64,000 nucleotides of DNA from Bacilli bacterium (lineage in GTDB: Bacteria > Bacillota_I > Bacilli_A > RFN20 > CAG-826): assembly GCA_017468925.1 (NCBI GenBank), contig JAFUHI010000009.1, positions 506,357 through 570,356 on the forward strand, given 5' to 3'. Of the stretch, positions 43,903 through 52,907 are shown piece after piece; the first letter of the stretch is position 1, and every line of letters begins with the position of its first letter. Both the position numbers and the translations under genes were made by a program. Below the pieces are notes generated by a model, which was not told where the DNA came from, did no database searches, and worked only from the letters and a program-made list of their open reading frames with translations.

Positions 43903-46578
43903 ATGAAAGATATACTCTCTGCGCATTATGACTTGTTCATTGCATACCACGGAGATGATAAGACCGGGACAGAAGGCGTTGCCGCAGAGATTTATCACGC
44001 TTTAGAAAATCATAGAATCAATGGGAAGAAGATTAATATCTTTTTGAACACGATAACCAATAAAGGCGGAATATATGGCCAAACACCAATTGTGTGCAAG
44101 AGCCTAACAAGCCTTTTCTTATTGGTGGCGAATGAAAATATCCCAGTAGACTCAAACGGTCTTCTATCGCAATATGGGAAGAATCGGCTTCAAAGAGAAG
44201 TCTATCAAGAAGTCGACGCCTTCTATAATGGCCCTTGGCAAAAAGATCCTAAAACATCAAGAATCATCAATTGCGGCGATCTGGGATATGAAGAAGCCAT
44301 GAAACTCCATCCGATTTTCATGAGAAAAGAATGTTTTTCAATCAAACGCGAAAGAGAGAATGGCTTCAAAGGGATAATTGGCTGGATTGACGCTTTACTT
44401 GCAGAAGATGTTAATGATAATGAGCAAGAAGCACCGCAGCCAATAACGAAAAAGACAAATTCACAAGCGAACGAAGAATCTGCAAGACTTGTCGTAGAGC
44501 CACTTCCTTATTACACCTCCTTCATCTCAAGAAAAGACATCATCAAGAAAATGCATGAGAAGTTAGAGGAAGCGAATTTCCTCATCGTTTCCAGCGATGC
44601 GAAAGGATCGGGGAAAAGCACTCTTGCTAAAAACTACGCTAGGCAATACAAAGACGAATTCGATGATATTTTGTTTGTTAATGGGGTGGAGACGATTGAA
44701 GGATTTATAACCAACCTTTCATTCGTCAACAATTCTTCCCTCGATAATTTAGATCCAGAAGAGCAATTCGAAGAGAAGAAGAAACTCTTCCTAAAACTTA
44801 ATAGCAAAACACTGATTGTCATATCCGACTTGGATGATTATCTAAAGGATAAAGATTTTGAGCTTGTTTTGAGGACACAAGCAAAAATCATCATCACCTC
44901 GACTACCGAATGCAAGCAGTATCCAAATATTAAGTTACCTCCGATGAGCGATGATGATTTGCTTGAGGTTTTTAGGAATTATTGCAGCAAGCCGTATTCC
45001 AACGAAGAGTTGATTGATTTCTTCAATAAAGTCGATAGGCATATATTAACGATAACCCTCGCCGCCTCATATTTAGATAACACAGATGATAAGCTTGAAT
45101 CGGTGGCAAAGACCATGATTAGAAGCGATTCCAGCGTTTATCTAGACCGCACAAAAGATAACAAAAGCATCAATGAGCATTTGCTAAATATACTTAAAAT
45201 CTCTTCAAAAACCCTCTCAAAAGAGGAATTGCAGATTTTGCAGATTCTTGTGTATATCGATAGGGTTGGGGTGGAAAGAAAATGGCTGACATCCCTTTTC
45301 GGATTCAAATTGGAGCAAATAAATTCATTATCGGATAAAGGGTTAATCAATATCCAAAACGGCATTGAGGCAAAGGTTTGGATGTATGCGATGGTATCCG
45401 AATTAATATATGAGAATTTCCCAATCGACTTTAACGTCTATGAGATGGCGATGACGTTATTGAATAAGATTTGCGAATACGATGAACTCGATATCGATAT
45501 TCAAAGTCACATCTATCCCGCTCACCATGGGGCTTTCGTTATTGAAGAAAGGGATATTAGGCCAAGCAAAAGCACAATCGAATTCCTAATCAACTATTCA
45601 AAGCATTTGCTTTTCTTAAGCGATTTCGATGAATCGTTAAAATCAGCAGAGAAGGCCAAGGAAATGATATTAGAGGCAAAAGACATCGACCCAGTGACGA
45701 TATTGAAAGTGAACGAATGTCTTTTGGATTTCTTCGGCGAAAATCTAAATGGAATAAAAAACGGTTACGATGAAGCGATGAAATTGGTGAATCAAACATT
45801 ACCTTTTTTGGATGAAGATAATGACGATGAAGAATATCGTTTCTATTCCGGATGCGTCTATGATGATATAGGTGCGATATATCGTCATGCCAAAACAAAA
45901 GACTACAGCAATTCCATCGCTAATCACGAAAATGCGATGCGCATCTTTGGGCTTCTTTTGGAAGATTTCCCAGGCAATAAATTATACGAGAAGCATTATG
46001 CTGACACCATGCATGAAATAGGCTCAACAGCCATGCAAATGGGGGATGCGAAAACGGCAATCGCTTTTCTGACAGACGCTTTGGATATTAGAGAAAAAAT
46101 TCTCGATTCGAATCATCCTAGCCTCGCCAAATCATATAACACTTTGGGCTCTGCATATAACAAATTGAAAAGCAAAACAAATTACAAAAAAGCCATTGAA
46201 TTCGAGAAGAAAGCCTTGGCAATAAGAACCAAGATATATCCTAGGAACCATTATTACATCGCCAAAACATATAACAACATCGCTTCCTCATATGCCGGGA
46301 TGAAGAAAAACAAGGAGGCGATTGAGAATTATTCTTTGGCTTTAGATATCGCCATGAGCATCAAAGAAAATAGCGAAGGCATCTATTATTCTTCAAGCCA
46401 TCTCGCTAAAGTGTACGAAGACACCAAAAATTACAAATTAGCCTCGAAATATTATGAGATAGCCTATGAAAATTCTTCATTCATGAAGAAGGAAGATAGG
46501 GACGCTCTTGCTGAAAAGATAGCCTATTTATTCCGTTATAAGTTGAAGGATGAGACATCGGCGCGCAAATATGAATAA
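43903..46578 (+). CDS. TIR-STAND-TPR protein, bacterial NLR-like immune sensor candidate
   Basis: An 891-residue soluble protein with a three-part NLR layout. A TIR domain (about 7-168) starts YDLFIAYHGDD and has the loop REVYQEVDAFY (Glu99, Glu103 as catalytic candidates) and INCGD near 122. A STAND NTPase (about 200-520) follows, with a divergent P-loop DAKGSGKST (Asp232 replaces the first Gly) and a Walker B-like TLIVISDLDD near 305. Tetratricopeptide repeats fill about 590-891 (AKSYNTLGSAYNKL, AKTYNNIASSYAG). In known systems the repeat part senses phage or stress and the TIR degrades NAD or makes a nucleotide signal. It is first of four overlapping genes encoding nucleotide- or NAD-related enzymes. 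Confidence 0.85.
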   Translation: MKDILSAHYDLFIAYHGDDKTGTEGVAAEIYHALENHRINGKKINIFLNTITNKGGIYGQTPIVCKSLTSLFLLVANENIPVDSNGLLSQYGKNRLQREVYQEVDAFYNGPWQKDPKTSRIINCGDLGYEEAMKLHPIFMRKECFSIKRERENGFKGIIGWIDALLAEDVNDNEQEAPQPITKKTNSQANEESARLVVEPLPYYTSFISRKDIIKKMHEKLEEANFLIVSSDAKGSGKSTLAKNYARQYKDEFDDILFVNGVETIEGFITNLSFVNNSSLDNLDPEEQFEEKKKLFLKLNSKTLIVISDLDDYLKDKDFELVLRTQAKIIITSTTECKQYPNIKLPPMSDDDLLEVFRNYCSKPYSNEELIDFFNKVDRHILTITLAASYLDNTDDKLESVAKTMIRSDSSVYLDRTKDNKSINEHLLNILKISSKTLSKEELQILQILVYIDRVGVERKWLTSLFGFKLEQINSLSDKGLINIQNGIEAKVWMYAMVSELIYENFPIDFNVYEMAMTLLNKICEYDELDIDIQSHIYPAHHGAFVIEERDIRPSKSTIEFLINYSKHLLFLSDFDESLKSAEKAKEMILEAKDIDPVTILKVNECLLDFFGENLNGIKNGYDEAMKLVNQTLPFLDEDNDDEEYRFYSGCVYDDIGAIYRHAKTKDYSNSIANHENAMRIFGLLLEDFPGNKLYEKHYADTMHEIGSTAMQMGDAKTAIAFLTDALDIREKILDSNHPSLAKSYNTLGSAYNKLKSKTNYKKAIEFEKKALAIRTKIYPRNHYYIAKTYNNIASSYAGMKKNKEAIENYSLALDIAMSIKENSEGIYYSSSHLAKVYEDTKNYKLASKYYEIAYENSSFMKKEDRDALAEKIAYLFRYKLKDETSARKYE

Positions 46579-47956
46579 AAAGACAAAATTATGTATAGTG
46601 GGCTTAGGCTTGCACGCCAAAAGGGCCTATCTTTCCAAAATAGATAAATATGATATCGATTTGGCTTTGGTCATCGATTTGAAGAAGAATGAGAAAACAA
46701 TAAAAGAATATCTTTTGGAAAAAGGTTTTGCTTCCACAAGGACATATTTTTTAGAGGATGAGGCCGCTGACGACATTGAATTGAACGAAAAATATCAAAA
46801 AGAACTCTCCTCAATTTTGAAAGAAAAGGGAATAATGCACGCTGTGATATCAACGGAACCAAAGGCCCATCATGCTTATTTGAAGTTTTTCATTAAAAAC
46901 AACATCAATGTCTTGATGGATAAGCCGATTTTCGCCTTCCAAGGGATGATTTATGACCAAAAGGCAGTGGCTCTTATGGATGAAAAATTCAAAAAGATGA
47001 TTGATTTATATAGAAGAAGCGACTCTAAGGTGTATATAAACTGCCAAAGGCGATATAACGATGCTTATTCTTTGATAAAGAAGGAGATTTCCTCCCTAAT
47101 AGAAAAATACAACGTCGGCATCACTAACATCGATATCGTGACGAACGATGGGACATGGAATATGATCGACGAATTCTTCTCCAGAGAGAATCATCCATAT
47201 AAATACGGCTATGGCAAATTGCTTCACTCTGGGTATCATTTCATCGATCTATTGATGTATCTGCTTGAAGAAAATACAAAACTCAAAAACAAGCAAATCA
47301 ACAAAATCTCCGTAAAATCGTCATATATTTCCTTAAAAGACTATTTAGAAATGATTAGGCCAGACGAATATGACGTTTTGTTCAATAAGAGTTGCGAGTA
47401 CGCAAAATATCTAGACAAAGATACATCCAAGATGGGCGAGATTGATTTTTCTTCGATCATCGAATTCAAGCAGGATGATAATACGCTTTGCCTCGCTAGT
47501 TTGAATCTTTTGCAATCCGGATTCTCCAAAAGAAGTTGGACTGAGCTGCCTATCGACACATATAAAGGGAATGGGAGAGTCAAACAATCGTATCTAAGCC
47601 TCAATCTTGGTCCTCTTTATAGTGTTAAAATCACTGCCAATCAGGGAAGATTCGCTTATGAAGAACACGGGAATAAAGAAGAAGGATATAACGACCACTT
47701 CCATGTGGAGATATATAGGAATTCTTCTTTGATAGGAGGGGAGCCATTTACCTCATTCGATCTTTCCGATCTTCTAGTAGACAATTCTTTGGGGTATAAC
47801 GAGGTTTTCAAAGAAAGATGTTTTAAGGATTTCATTCTCCTCAACGAAAGCGAATGTGATTTGAATAAGCAAATCAACACGATGAATCTTTTGTCTTGTC
47901 TTTATCGCTCCGCGAGAAAAGAATATATAGGAGGCTTCAAGATTAATGAACAATAA
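46571..47956 (+). CDS. Gfo/Idh/MocA-family NAD(P)-dependent oxidoreductase
   Basis: A 461-residue protein with an N-terminal Rossmann fold (LCIVGLGLHAKRA, residues about 6-18). The family signatures follow: TEPKAHHAYLKFFI near 95, MDKP in place of the usual EKP, and LHSGYHFIDLLMYL near 213 (substrate-site His). It is longer than usual (family about 340-390). I start at the ATG at 46571, which overlaps the TIR-STAND stop by 8 bp. A start 21 bp earlier is also open. No SD is seen, so translation is probably coupled. Sugar or sugar-nucleotide oxidation is the common family role. Its tie to a TIR protein is unusual. Confidence 0.82.
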   Translation: MNKKTKLCIVGLGLHAKRAYLSKIDKYDIDLALVIDLKKNEKTIKEYLLEKGFASTRTYFLEDEAADDIELNEKYQKELSSILKEKGIMHAVISTEPKAHHAYLKFFIKNNINVLMDKPIFAFQGMIYDQKAVALMDEKFKKMIDLYRRSDSKVYINCQRRYNDAYSLIKKEISSLIEKYNVGITNIDIVTNDGTWNMIDEFFSRENHPYKYGYGKLLHSGYHFIDLLMYLLEENTKLKNKQINKISVKSSYISLKDYLEMIRPDEYDVLFNKSCEYAKYLDKDTSKMGEIDFSSIIEFKQDDNTLCLASLNLLQSGFSKRSWTELPIDTYKGNGRVKQSYLSLNLGPLYSVKITANQGRFAYEEHGNKEEGYNDHFHVEIYRNSSLIGGEPFTSFDLSDLLVDNSLGYNEVFKERCFKDFILLNESECDLNKQINTMNLLSCLYRSARKEYIGGFKINEQ

Positions 47957-49325
47957 GTATTTATTATTCTGCGATTCAGAAGGAACTATCGCGAAGAACA
48001 AGAAATTCAACAAAAACCTCCTTGAGGCTCTTCTTTGCCTATCTCGACTTGAATGCAAACTGGTTTTGACTACAGGCCTCCCATATCATTTGATATCAAA
48101 TATGTACGATATGTATGGGATTTTTGATTATTATAGTCTTTCAAACGGATCTTATATCATAGACGCCAAAACCAAAAAGGAGATATTCTATAAACCAATC
48201 GATAACGAGGCTTTAAAAGGGATAAAGTCATTACTAAAAAAATATAACCTTTATTACTATTTCACCTCCAAAAAGGAAGAATATACATCCTGCCCACTTG
48301 AAACAAACCCTTCTTATACCCACATCGATTCGATAGATGCGGTGGAAGAATGTTGCCAGATAAAGATCCAAGCCAAAACCAACGATGGAGAATCGCTAAA
48401 AGCGATGAAAGAGATAAAGGATGGGATTTTAAATGAATACCATTCTTTTGTCGCCTTAGGAAACGAATCCATCAATTTCTCAAAACCTTTCGTGGAGAAA
48501 GAACCGTTATGGTTCTCAATCGTGCCTTTTGATGTTTCTAAAGGCTCTGCTTTCAAAACAATTATGGAAGTAAGCAAGATAAAGAAAGAAAACACTATTG
48601 CTTTAGGCGATAGCGAGAACGATAGAACACTTCTCGATGAGGCATCGCTTAGAATATTGGTGAGAAATAGGACTAAGGTAAAAAGGGATGACGCTTTGAA
48701 AGTGAGATACCGCAACGTGCCGTATTTCCTATATTTATTAGGCGCTTATATATATGCAAAAATAGATATTAGAAAAATATCAAAAACGCTTGAAGAAAGA
48801 TTCATCCCAATCATCGCTGACATCAGGGATAGGGGCAAAATCAATCCATCCGAATTGGATGTTAGATATGCTTCTAGAGGCATCGTGAGATTCCAAAACA
48901 AAACCGCTATTTTCTACAAAGAGAAAATCAACGAATATAAGCTGCCAGGCGGAGGAATAAAGAGAAGCGAAACCCCAGAAGAAGCCTTCCTTAGGGAGAT
49001 AAGAGAAGAAGCAGGCAGCAAAATTAATACGCCCCGACTTATCGGCATTTGCAAAGAATCAAAGATGAAAACCAATTTCATTCAAATATCCTTCGTCTAT
49101 GTTTCTGAAGTTGAAAGCTTCTATGAAGAATTGTCTCTTACCAAAGAAGAAGAAAGAAACGAATCGAAGATCATCTTCATGGATGATGAAAAAGCAATAG
49201 ATTCGATAAACGAATCAATCAATAGCCTCCGCATATCCAATAAAAAGAGCTATTACATAGATTCTTTTATTCCTCGTCGCGATCTAAGCATCCTCAAATA
49301 CCATTTGGAAAATCATGACGAATAA
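47946..49325 (+). CDS. HAD phosphatase fused to a NUDIX hydrolase
   Basis: A 459-residue fusion. The N-terminal Cof-like HAD domain (about 1-275) has motif I DSEGT (Asp10; Glu12 replaces the usual second Asp), motif II TTG (42-44), Lys199 and motif IV GDSENDRTLL (221-230). The C-terminal NUDIX domain (about 305-440) has an intact box GGGIKRSE...REIREEAGS (about 335-358). It overlaps the Gfo/Idh gene by 11 bp and the next gene by 11 bp. Hydrolysing a nucleotide diphosphate and then dephosphorylating the product would suit processing of ADP-ribose-type molecules next to a TIR NADase. That is inference. Confidence 0.85.
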   Translation: MNNKYLLFCDSEGTIAKNKKFNKNLLEALLCLSRLECKLVLTTGLPYHLISNMYDMYGIFDYYSLSNGSYIIDAKTKKEIFYKPIDNEALKGIKSLLKKYNLYYYFTSKKEEYTSCPLETNPSYTHIDSIDAVEECCQIKIQAKTNDGESLKAMKEIKDGILNEYHSFVALGNESINFSKPFVEKEPLWFSIVPFDVSKGSAFKTIMEVSKIKKENTIALGDSENDRTLLDEASLRILVRNRTKVKRDDALKVRYRNVPYFLYLLGAYIYAKIDIRKISKTLEERFIPIIADIRDRGKINPSELDVRYASRGIVRFQNKTAIFYKEKINEYKLPGGGIKRSETPEEAFLREIREEAGSKINTPRLIGICKESKMKTNFIQISFVYVSEVESFYEELSLTKEEERNESKIIFMDDEKAIDSINESINSLRISNKKSYYIDSFIPRRDLSILKYHLENHDE

Positions 49326-50145
49326 TGTTTTGGTTATAGGTCTAGGCCGAGTAGGTTTGACTCTACTTTCTTTTTTGCTAAATGAACCATCAATTGATAC
49401 GATTGCTTTGCTCGATAAGGATGAAAAAGAGAAACAAATAATAGAGGATTTGTCACCCATTTCAAATAAAACGATTGCGAATTGCAAGGATTTAGATGAT
49501 TATTCTTCTTTTTCATTTGCATTCATTTGTGTTGGAAAGGACGAGGAAATAAAAGACAATAGAGAAGAATATGTTTATAAGTCTATCGTGGACGCATTAA
49601 GCATATCAGATGAATTAGAAAACAAGCGCTTCAAAGGCAATATCATCATCGCTTCCAACCCCCATGAATCCATCGTCACCGTATTTAGCAAAACCAATCA
49701 TCATTTTAAAAATGTCATGGGTATTGGGACTTTGGTGGATTCGTTTAGGTACGATAAAAACTTAAGCGTGTTTTTCTATGGACTTCATGGGAAAAGGGCA
49801 ATTGAGGAGAAGCCGGTTGATAATAAAAGGAAAGAGCAAGCATTGTCGCTAGGATATGTTTTATCTTCCAAAGGTAATAGAAGTCGCTTCACGCCTGCAC
49901 ATTCTTTAATGATCTTATATAGGGCCTTGATAGGAGAAGAACCAATAATCTTGCCTCTATGTTTATATGATGAAGAAGTTGGATTCTCTTATAGTGTCAA
50001 AACTCGTATCAACTCCTCCCAAGTCATAAGGCTTCCAATAGACGAAGAATTACACAAGAGAATAATTGAATCAATAGAAGAGACGAAGCAAGAATTTTAT
50101 TCACCTATTAATCGCCTCTCTTTACAAAAGTTATTTGCTTTGTAA
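49315..50145 (+). CDS. Lactate/malate dehydrogenase-like NAD-binding protein
   Basis: A 276-residue protein with an N-terminal Rossmann motif VLVIGLGRVG (5-14) and an acidic residue after strand 2. The landmarks of the LDH/MDH fold appear in diverged form: ASNPHESIV in place of SNPVD and MGIGTLVDSFRYDK in place of GSGT.LD.AR. The catalytic EHGDS loop is replaced by FYGLHGKR. The protein is shorter than LDH (about 310), so dehydrogenase activity is doubtful and NAD sensing or binding is possible. It overlaps the HAD-NUDIX gene by 11 bp and ends the four-gene TIR operon. Confidence 0.65.
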   Translation: MTNNVLVIGLGRVGLTLLSFLLNEPSIDTIALLDKDEKEKQIIEDLSPISNKTIANCKDLDDYSSFSFAFICVGKDEEIKDNREEYVYKSIVDALSISDELENKRFKGNIIIASNPHESIVTVFSKTNHHFKNVMGIGTLVDSFRYDKNLSVFFYGLHGKRAIEEKPVDNKRKEQALSLGYVLSSKGNRSRFTPAHSLMILYRALIGEEPIILPLCLYDEEVGFSYSVKTRINSSQVIRLPIDEELHKRIIESIEETKQEFYSPINRLSLQKLFAL

Positions 50146-50190
50146 AAGAGAGCTCGTTGAATTAGAATTGTAATAACAATTGGAGCATTT

Positions 50191-51354
50191 ATGAAAGAAC
50201 GCAAACCATTTAAACAACTCAGAATTTGGCAAAAAAGTTTGATTATCGGAGGCATATCCTTAGGCGGAGTGATATTGCTTGCAGTAGGGGTTGTCGGCAG
50301 TTATTTAGCTTATGTATCCGCCCAATTTTTCAGGGTGGAGGATAATAAAGACCTCACCGCTGATATAGTTAGAGCAAAAGAAGAAACAAGGAAGGCGACT
50401 TCAATCACTTCCGAAGACGAATTATCAATCCTCACATATAACATCGGATTTGGAGCCTATGACCAGAAATTCGACTTCTTCATGGATGAAGGATATATGC
50501 TAGATGGCACCCATGTCCAAGGGAGATATTCTAGGGCGAGAAGCTATGAAGCCTGCTTAAGAAACACCCAAGGGGCGATAGAAGACACGGTTAAAGAAGA
50601 TGTCGATTTCGCTTTAATCCAAGAAGTGGACACAGATTCCGATAGGTCACATCATATAAATCAATACCAGATGTATTTGGACGCTATGCCTTCATATGAT
50701 GCTGTATTCGCCTATAATTTCCACACCGCCAATCTTTTATATCCATTCAACGACCCCATCGGTGTTTCGAACTCCGGTTTAGCCACCTTATCAAAATATG
50801 AGTTAGGCACCGTGACTAGACGCTCATACCCAGTCGATTTGTCATTCCCCAACAAATTCTTTGATTTAGATAGGTGTTTCAATGTCTCTAGACAAACTTT
50901 ATCAAACGGCAAGGAGCTTGTTATAGCGAATTCCCATATGTCTGCATATGATGAAGGAGGAGTCTATAGAAGAAAACAGATAGAGCTTCTCAATCAATTC
51001 ATGTCTGGAGAGAAAGAGAAGGGGAATTACGTAATTATCGGCGGTGACTTCAATCACGATATCATCGACTCTGTCGACAAATTCCCAAGTCAGCAAAAGA
51101 AACCCGAGTGGGTTTATACCTTGACAAATGACGATTTGACCGAAGGGTTCAGTTTTGCTGCATCATTAAACGCCCCGACATGCCGAGCGGCTGAAATGCC
51201 ATATACAAAAGGCGTTAACTACACCGTAGTCATAGATGGATTCATCGTTAGCGACAATATTGATGTAAAAGACATCCACAACATCGACCTCGACTTCATG
51301 TGGAGCGATCATAACCCTGCTAAAATGACTTTTAGCCTCAAAATAGGCGAATAA
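50191..51354 (+). CDS. Membrane-anchored endonuclease/exonuclease/phosphatase family protein
   Basis: A 387-residue protein with one N-terminal membrane segment (about 15-42) and an extracellular EEP domain: TYNIGFG near residue 88, IQEVDTDSD near 145, NSHMSAYDEGG near 250, GGDFNHDI near 286 and the C-terminal WSDHNPA near 373. The motifs cover the metal Glu, the catalytic Asp/Asn and the terminal Asp-His pair. Substrates of this fold include DNA, phosphoinositides and sphingomyelin. The target is not predictable. It follows the TIR operon by 45 bp with its own SD (GGAG), so membership in that operon is uncertain. Confidence 0.85.
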   Translation: MKERKPFKQLRIWQKSLIIGGISLGGVILLAVGVVGSYLAYVSAQFFRVEDNKDLTADIVRAKEETRKATSITSEDELSILTYNIGFGAYDQKFDFFMDEGYMLDGTHVQGRYSRARSYEACLRNTQGAIEDTVKEDVDFALIQEVDTDSDRSHHINQYQMYLDAMPSYDAVFAYNFHTANLLYPFNDPIGVSNSGLATLSKYELGTVTRRSYPVDLSFPNKFFDLDRCFNVSRQTLSNGKELVIANSHMSAYDEGGVYRRKQIELLNQFMSGEKEKGNYVIIGGDFNHDIIDSVDKFPSQQKKPEWVYTLTNDDLTEGFSFAASLNAPTCRAAEMPYTKGVNYTVVIDGFIVSDNIDVKDIHNIDLDFMWSDHNPAKMTFSLKIGE

Positions 51355-51440
51355 AAAACAACTTCTTTATAGCCTTATTCTTTATATCCTTTTTTTGCGG
51401 TTGCTTCCCCCCTGAAATCACCAAATTGAAAACTTGTTTA

Positions 51441-51498
51441 GGGCACGTGGTGTAAATAAGTTATTGAACTTCTTCAGGACATATGGTATAACTAAGTT
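51441..51498. repeat. Imperfect 22-bp direct repeat upstream of the DUF3990 pair
   Basis: 51441-51462 and 51477-51498 match at 17 of 22 positions, starts 36 bp apart, with cores TGGT.TAA.TAAGTT. The second copy contains a -10-like TATAAC. Such a repeat over a promoter fits binding by the HTH-containing protein encoded just downstream. Confidence 0.6.
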
Positions 51499-51519
51499 GC
51501 AATTTGGTAGGATGAGAAA

Positions 51520-52371
51520 GTGAATTATAGGATTGATGAAGACACAAAATTAATAAGGGAGATGCTTTTATTGTCTCGGCAGGAACTCGGAAATTTTATC
51601 GGAGTGGATAATAAAACCATCGCAAGAATAGAGAATTGCGATGTATACCCGTTACTAGAAACAATGGAAAAGATTTATTCTTTTTCATATAACAAAGGCA
51701 TCAAACTTAATTTCATCAAGGAGATGCTCTATAAAGAAGAAAAACCGCACTCGAGTATTATTTTTCATGGCTCTAAAGACGAGATTATCGGGCCAATATC
51801 CGTCTCACATGGGAGAAAGACCAATGACTTTGGACAAGGTTTCTATTGTGGCGAATCAGCGGAGCAAACTACATCTTTCATTGCCAGATTTGAAAAATCA
51901 TCTATGTATATGATTGAATTCAAAGAGAACGATTTGAAAAAAATCACCTTCAATGTGGATCGGGACTGGATGCTGGCTATTGCATACTTCAGAGGAAGAT
52001 TAGAAAAATACAAAGACAGCGATGTGATAAAAAAGATAATAAAAAGAGTCAGTAACGCTGATGTGATATACGCCCCGATTGCTGATAACAGGATGTTCAG
52101 AATAATAGATAGATTCATCGATGGAGAAATTACAGACGAACAATGCAAACATTGTCTTGCAGCGACAAATCTAGGAAAACAATATGTGTTCCTGACGGAA
52201 AAGGCTGTATCGCAACTAAAAGTTCTAGAAAAATGTTATATTTCTAAGCCAGAAAGAGAATTTTATATCGAACAAAAGAAAAACGAATTGCAGGATGCAG
52301 ATAACAAAGTCAGGTATGCGATGATCAAATACAAAAACGACGGGAAATACTTAGAGGAAATACTTGTATGA
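51520..52371 (+). CDS. HTH-DUF3990 protein, toxin-like component
   Basis: A 283-residue protein beginning at GTG. An XRE-like helix-turn-helix occupies about 8-56 (LLSRQELGNFIGVDNKTIAR). A DUF3990 domain spans about 79-230 with FHGSK (82-86) and NDFGQGFYCGES (102-113). By published fold classification DUF3990 is related to ADP-ribosyltransferases, so a toxin acting on a cellular target is plausible. It overlaps the next gene by 4 bp (ATGA), as is typical of toxin-antitoxin pairs. The unusual point is the fusion of the DNA-binding domain to the presumed toxin. Confidence 0.75.
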   Translation: MNYRIDEDTKLIREMLLLSRQELGNFIGVDNKTIARIENCDVYPLLETMEKIYSFSYNKGIKLNFIKEMLYKEEKPHSSIIFHGSKDEIIGPISVSHGRKTNDFGQGFYCGESAEQTTSFIARFEKSSMYMIEFKENDLKKITFNVDRDWMLAIAYFRGRLEKYKDSDVIKKIIKRVSNADVIYAPIADNRMFRIIDRFIDGEITDEQCKHCLAATNLGKQYVFLTEKAVSQLKVLEKCYISKPEREFYIEQKKNELQDADNKVRYAMIKYKNDGKYLEEILV

Positions 52372-52895
52372 AAGAATTTGATTTAGACGGAAGACGCTTA
52401 GGAGATATTCAGGCGGAGCTTTTTGAGCAGTCGACTAAAAGGCTGAACATGAGTTCGGAAGTGTTTGTTAGAAGGTTTATGAACTCGAAAGTGGCGACTG
52501 AATTGGACAATTTGTCCTTTTTGGAAACAAGTGAGACAACCGATGATATTTTTGAAGAATTGGATGAACAATATGGCGAAAGTGATTACGGTTCCGTAAA
52601 ATATCATCACGATTCGATGTACTGGGCCGGTTATTTATACAGATGTTTTGCTTACGTTTATGACATTACATCAAAGCAAGCATATAAACTTTTGCCGCTT
52701 AAAGATGTGATAAGTGCTTTTGAGCCTTATCATTCCTTGGATATAATGCATGCCATAGAAAGATTGTTGGAAGAAAAAAACATCTCCTTTGACTCTGGTG
52801 AATTTAATAGAAGAGGCGTCGATTTGCTTAAAAAAATCAGAAGCGGCAACAACCGAGTTGATGCTATGAATGAGCATCATCGCCCTCTGGTATAA
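52368..52895 (+). CDS. Partner of the DUF3990 protein, antitoxin candidate
   Basis: A 175-residue protein with no signal or membrane segment. It has an N-terminal part with a helix-rich RRFMNSKVATELDN segment, an acidic stretch (about 55-75) and a conserved-looking YWAGYLYRCFAYVYDITSKQ (about 88-107) followed by FEPYHSLDIMHAIERLLEE. Proteins with this pattern commonly follow DUF3990 genes, to my recollection. No motif gives a biochemical activity. Tight coupling with the upstream gene and its small size suggest neutralisation or regulation of that protein. Confidence 0.65.
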   Translation: MKEFDLDGRRLGDIQAELFEQSTKRLNMSSEVFVRRFMNSKVATELDNLSFLETSETTDDIFEELDEQYGESDYGSVKYHHDSMYWAGYLYRCFAYVYDITSKQAYKLLPLKDVISAFEPYHSLDIMHAIERLLEEKNISFDSGEFNRRGVDLLKKIRSGNNRVDAMNEHHRPLV

Positions 52896-52896
52896 T
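52888..52896 (+). promoter_or_regulatory. Extended -10 before the aldo/keto reductase gene
   Basis: TGG-TATAAT (52888-52896) overlaps the end of the upstream gene. The ATG at 52908 lies 11 nt downstream without an SD, so the leader would be only about 5 nt. Confidence 0.6.
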
Positions 52897-52907
52897 ACAA
52901 GTGCATC

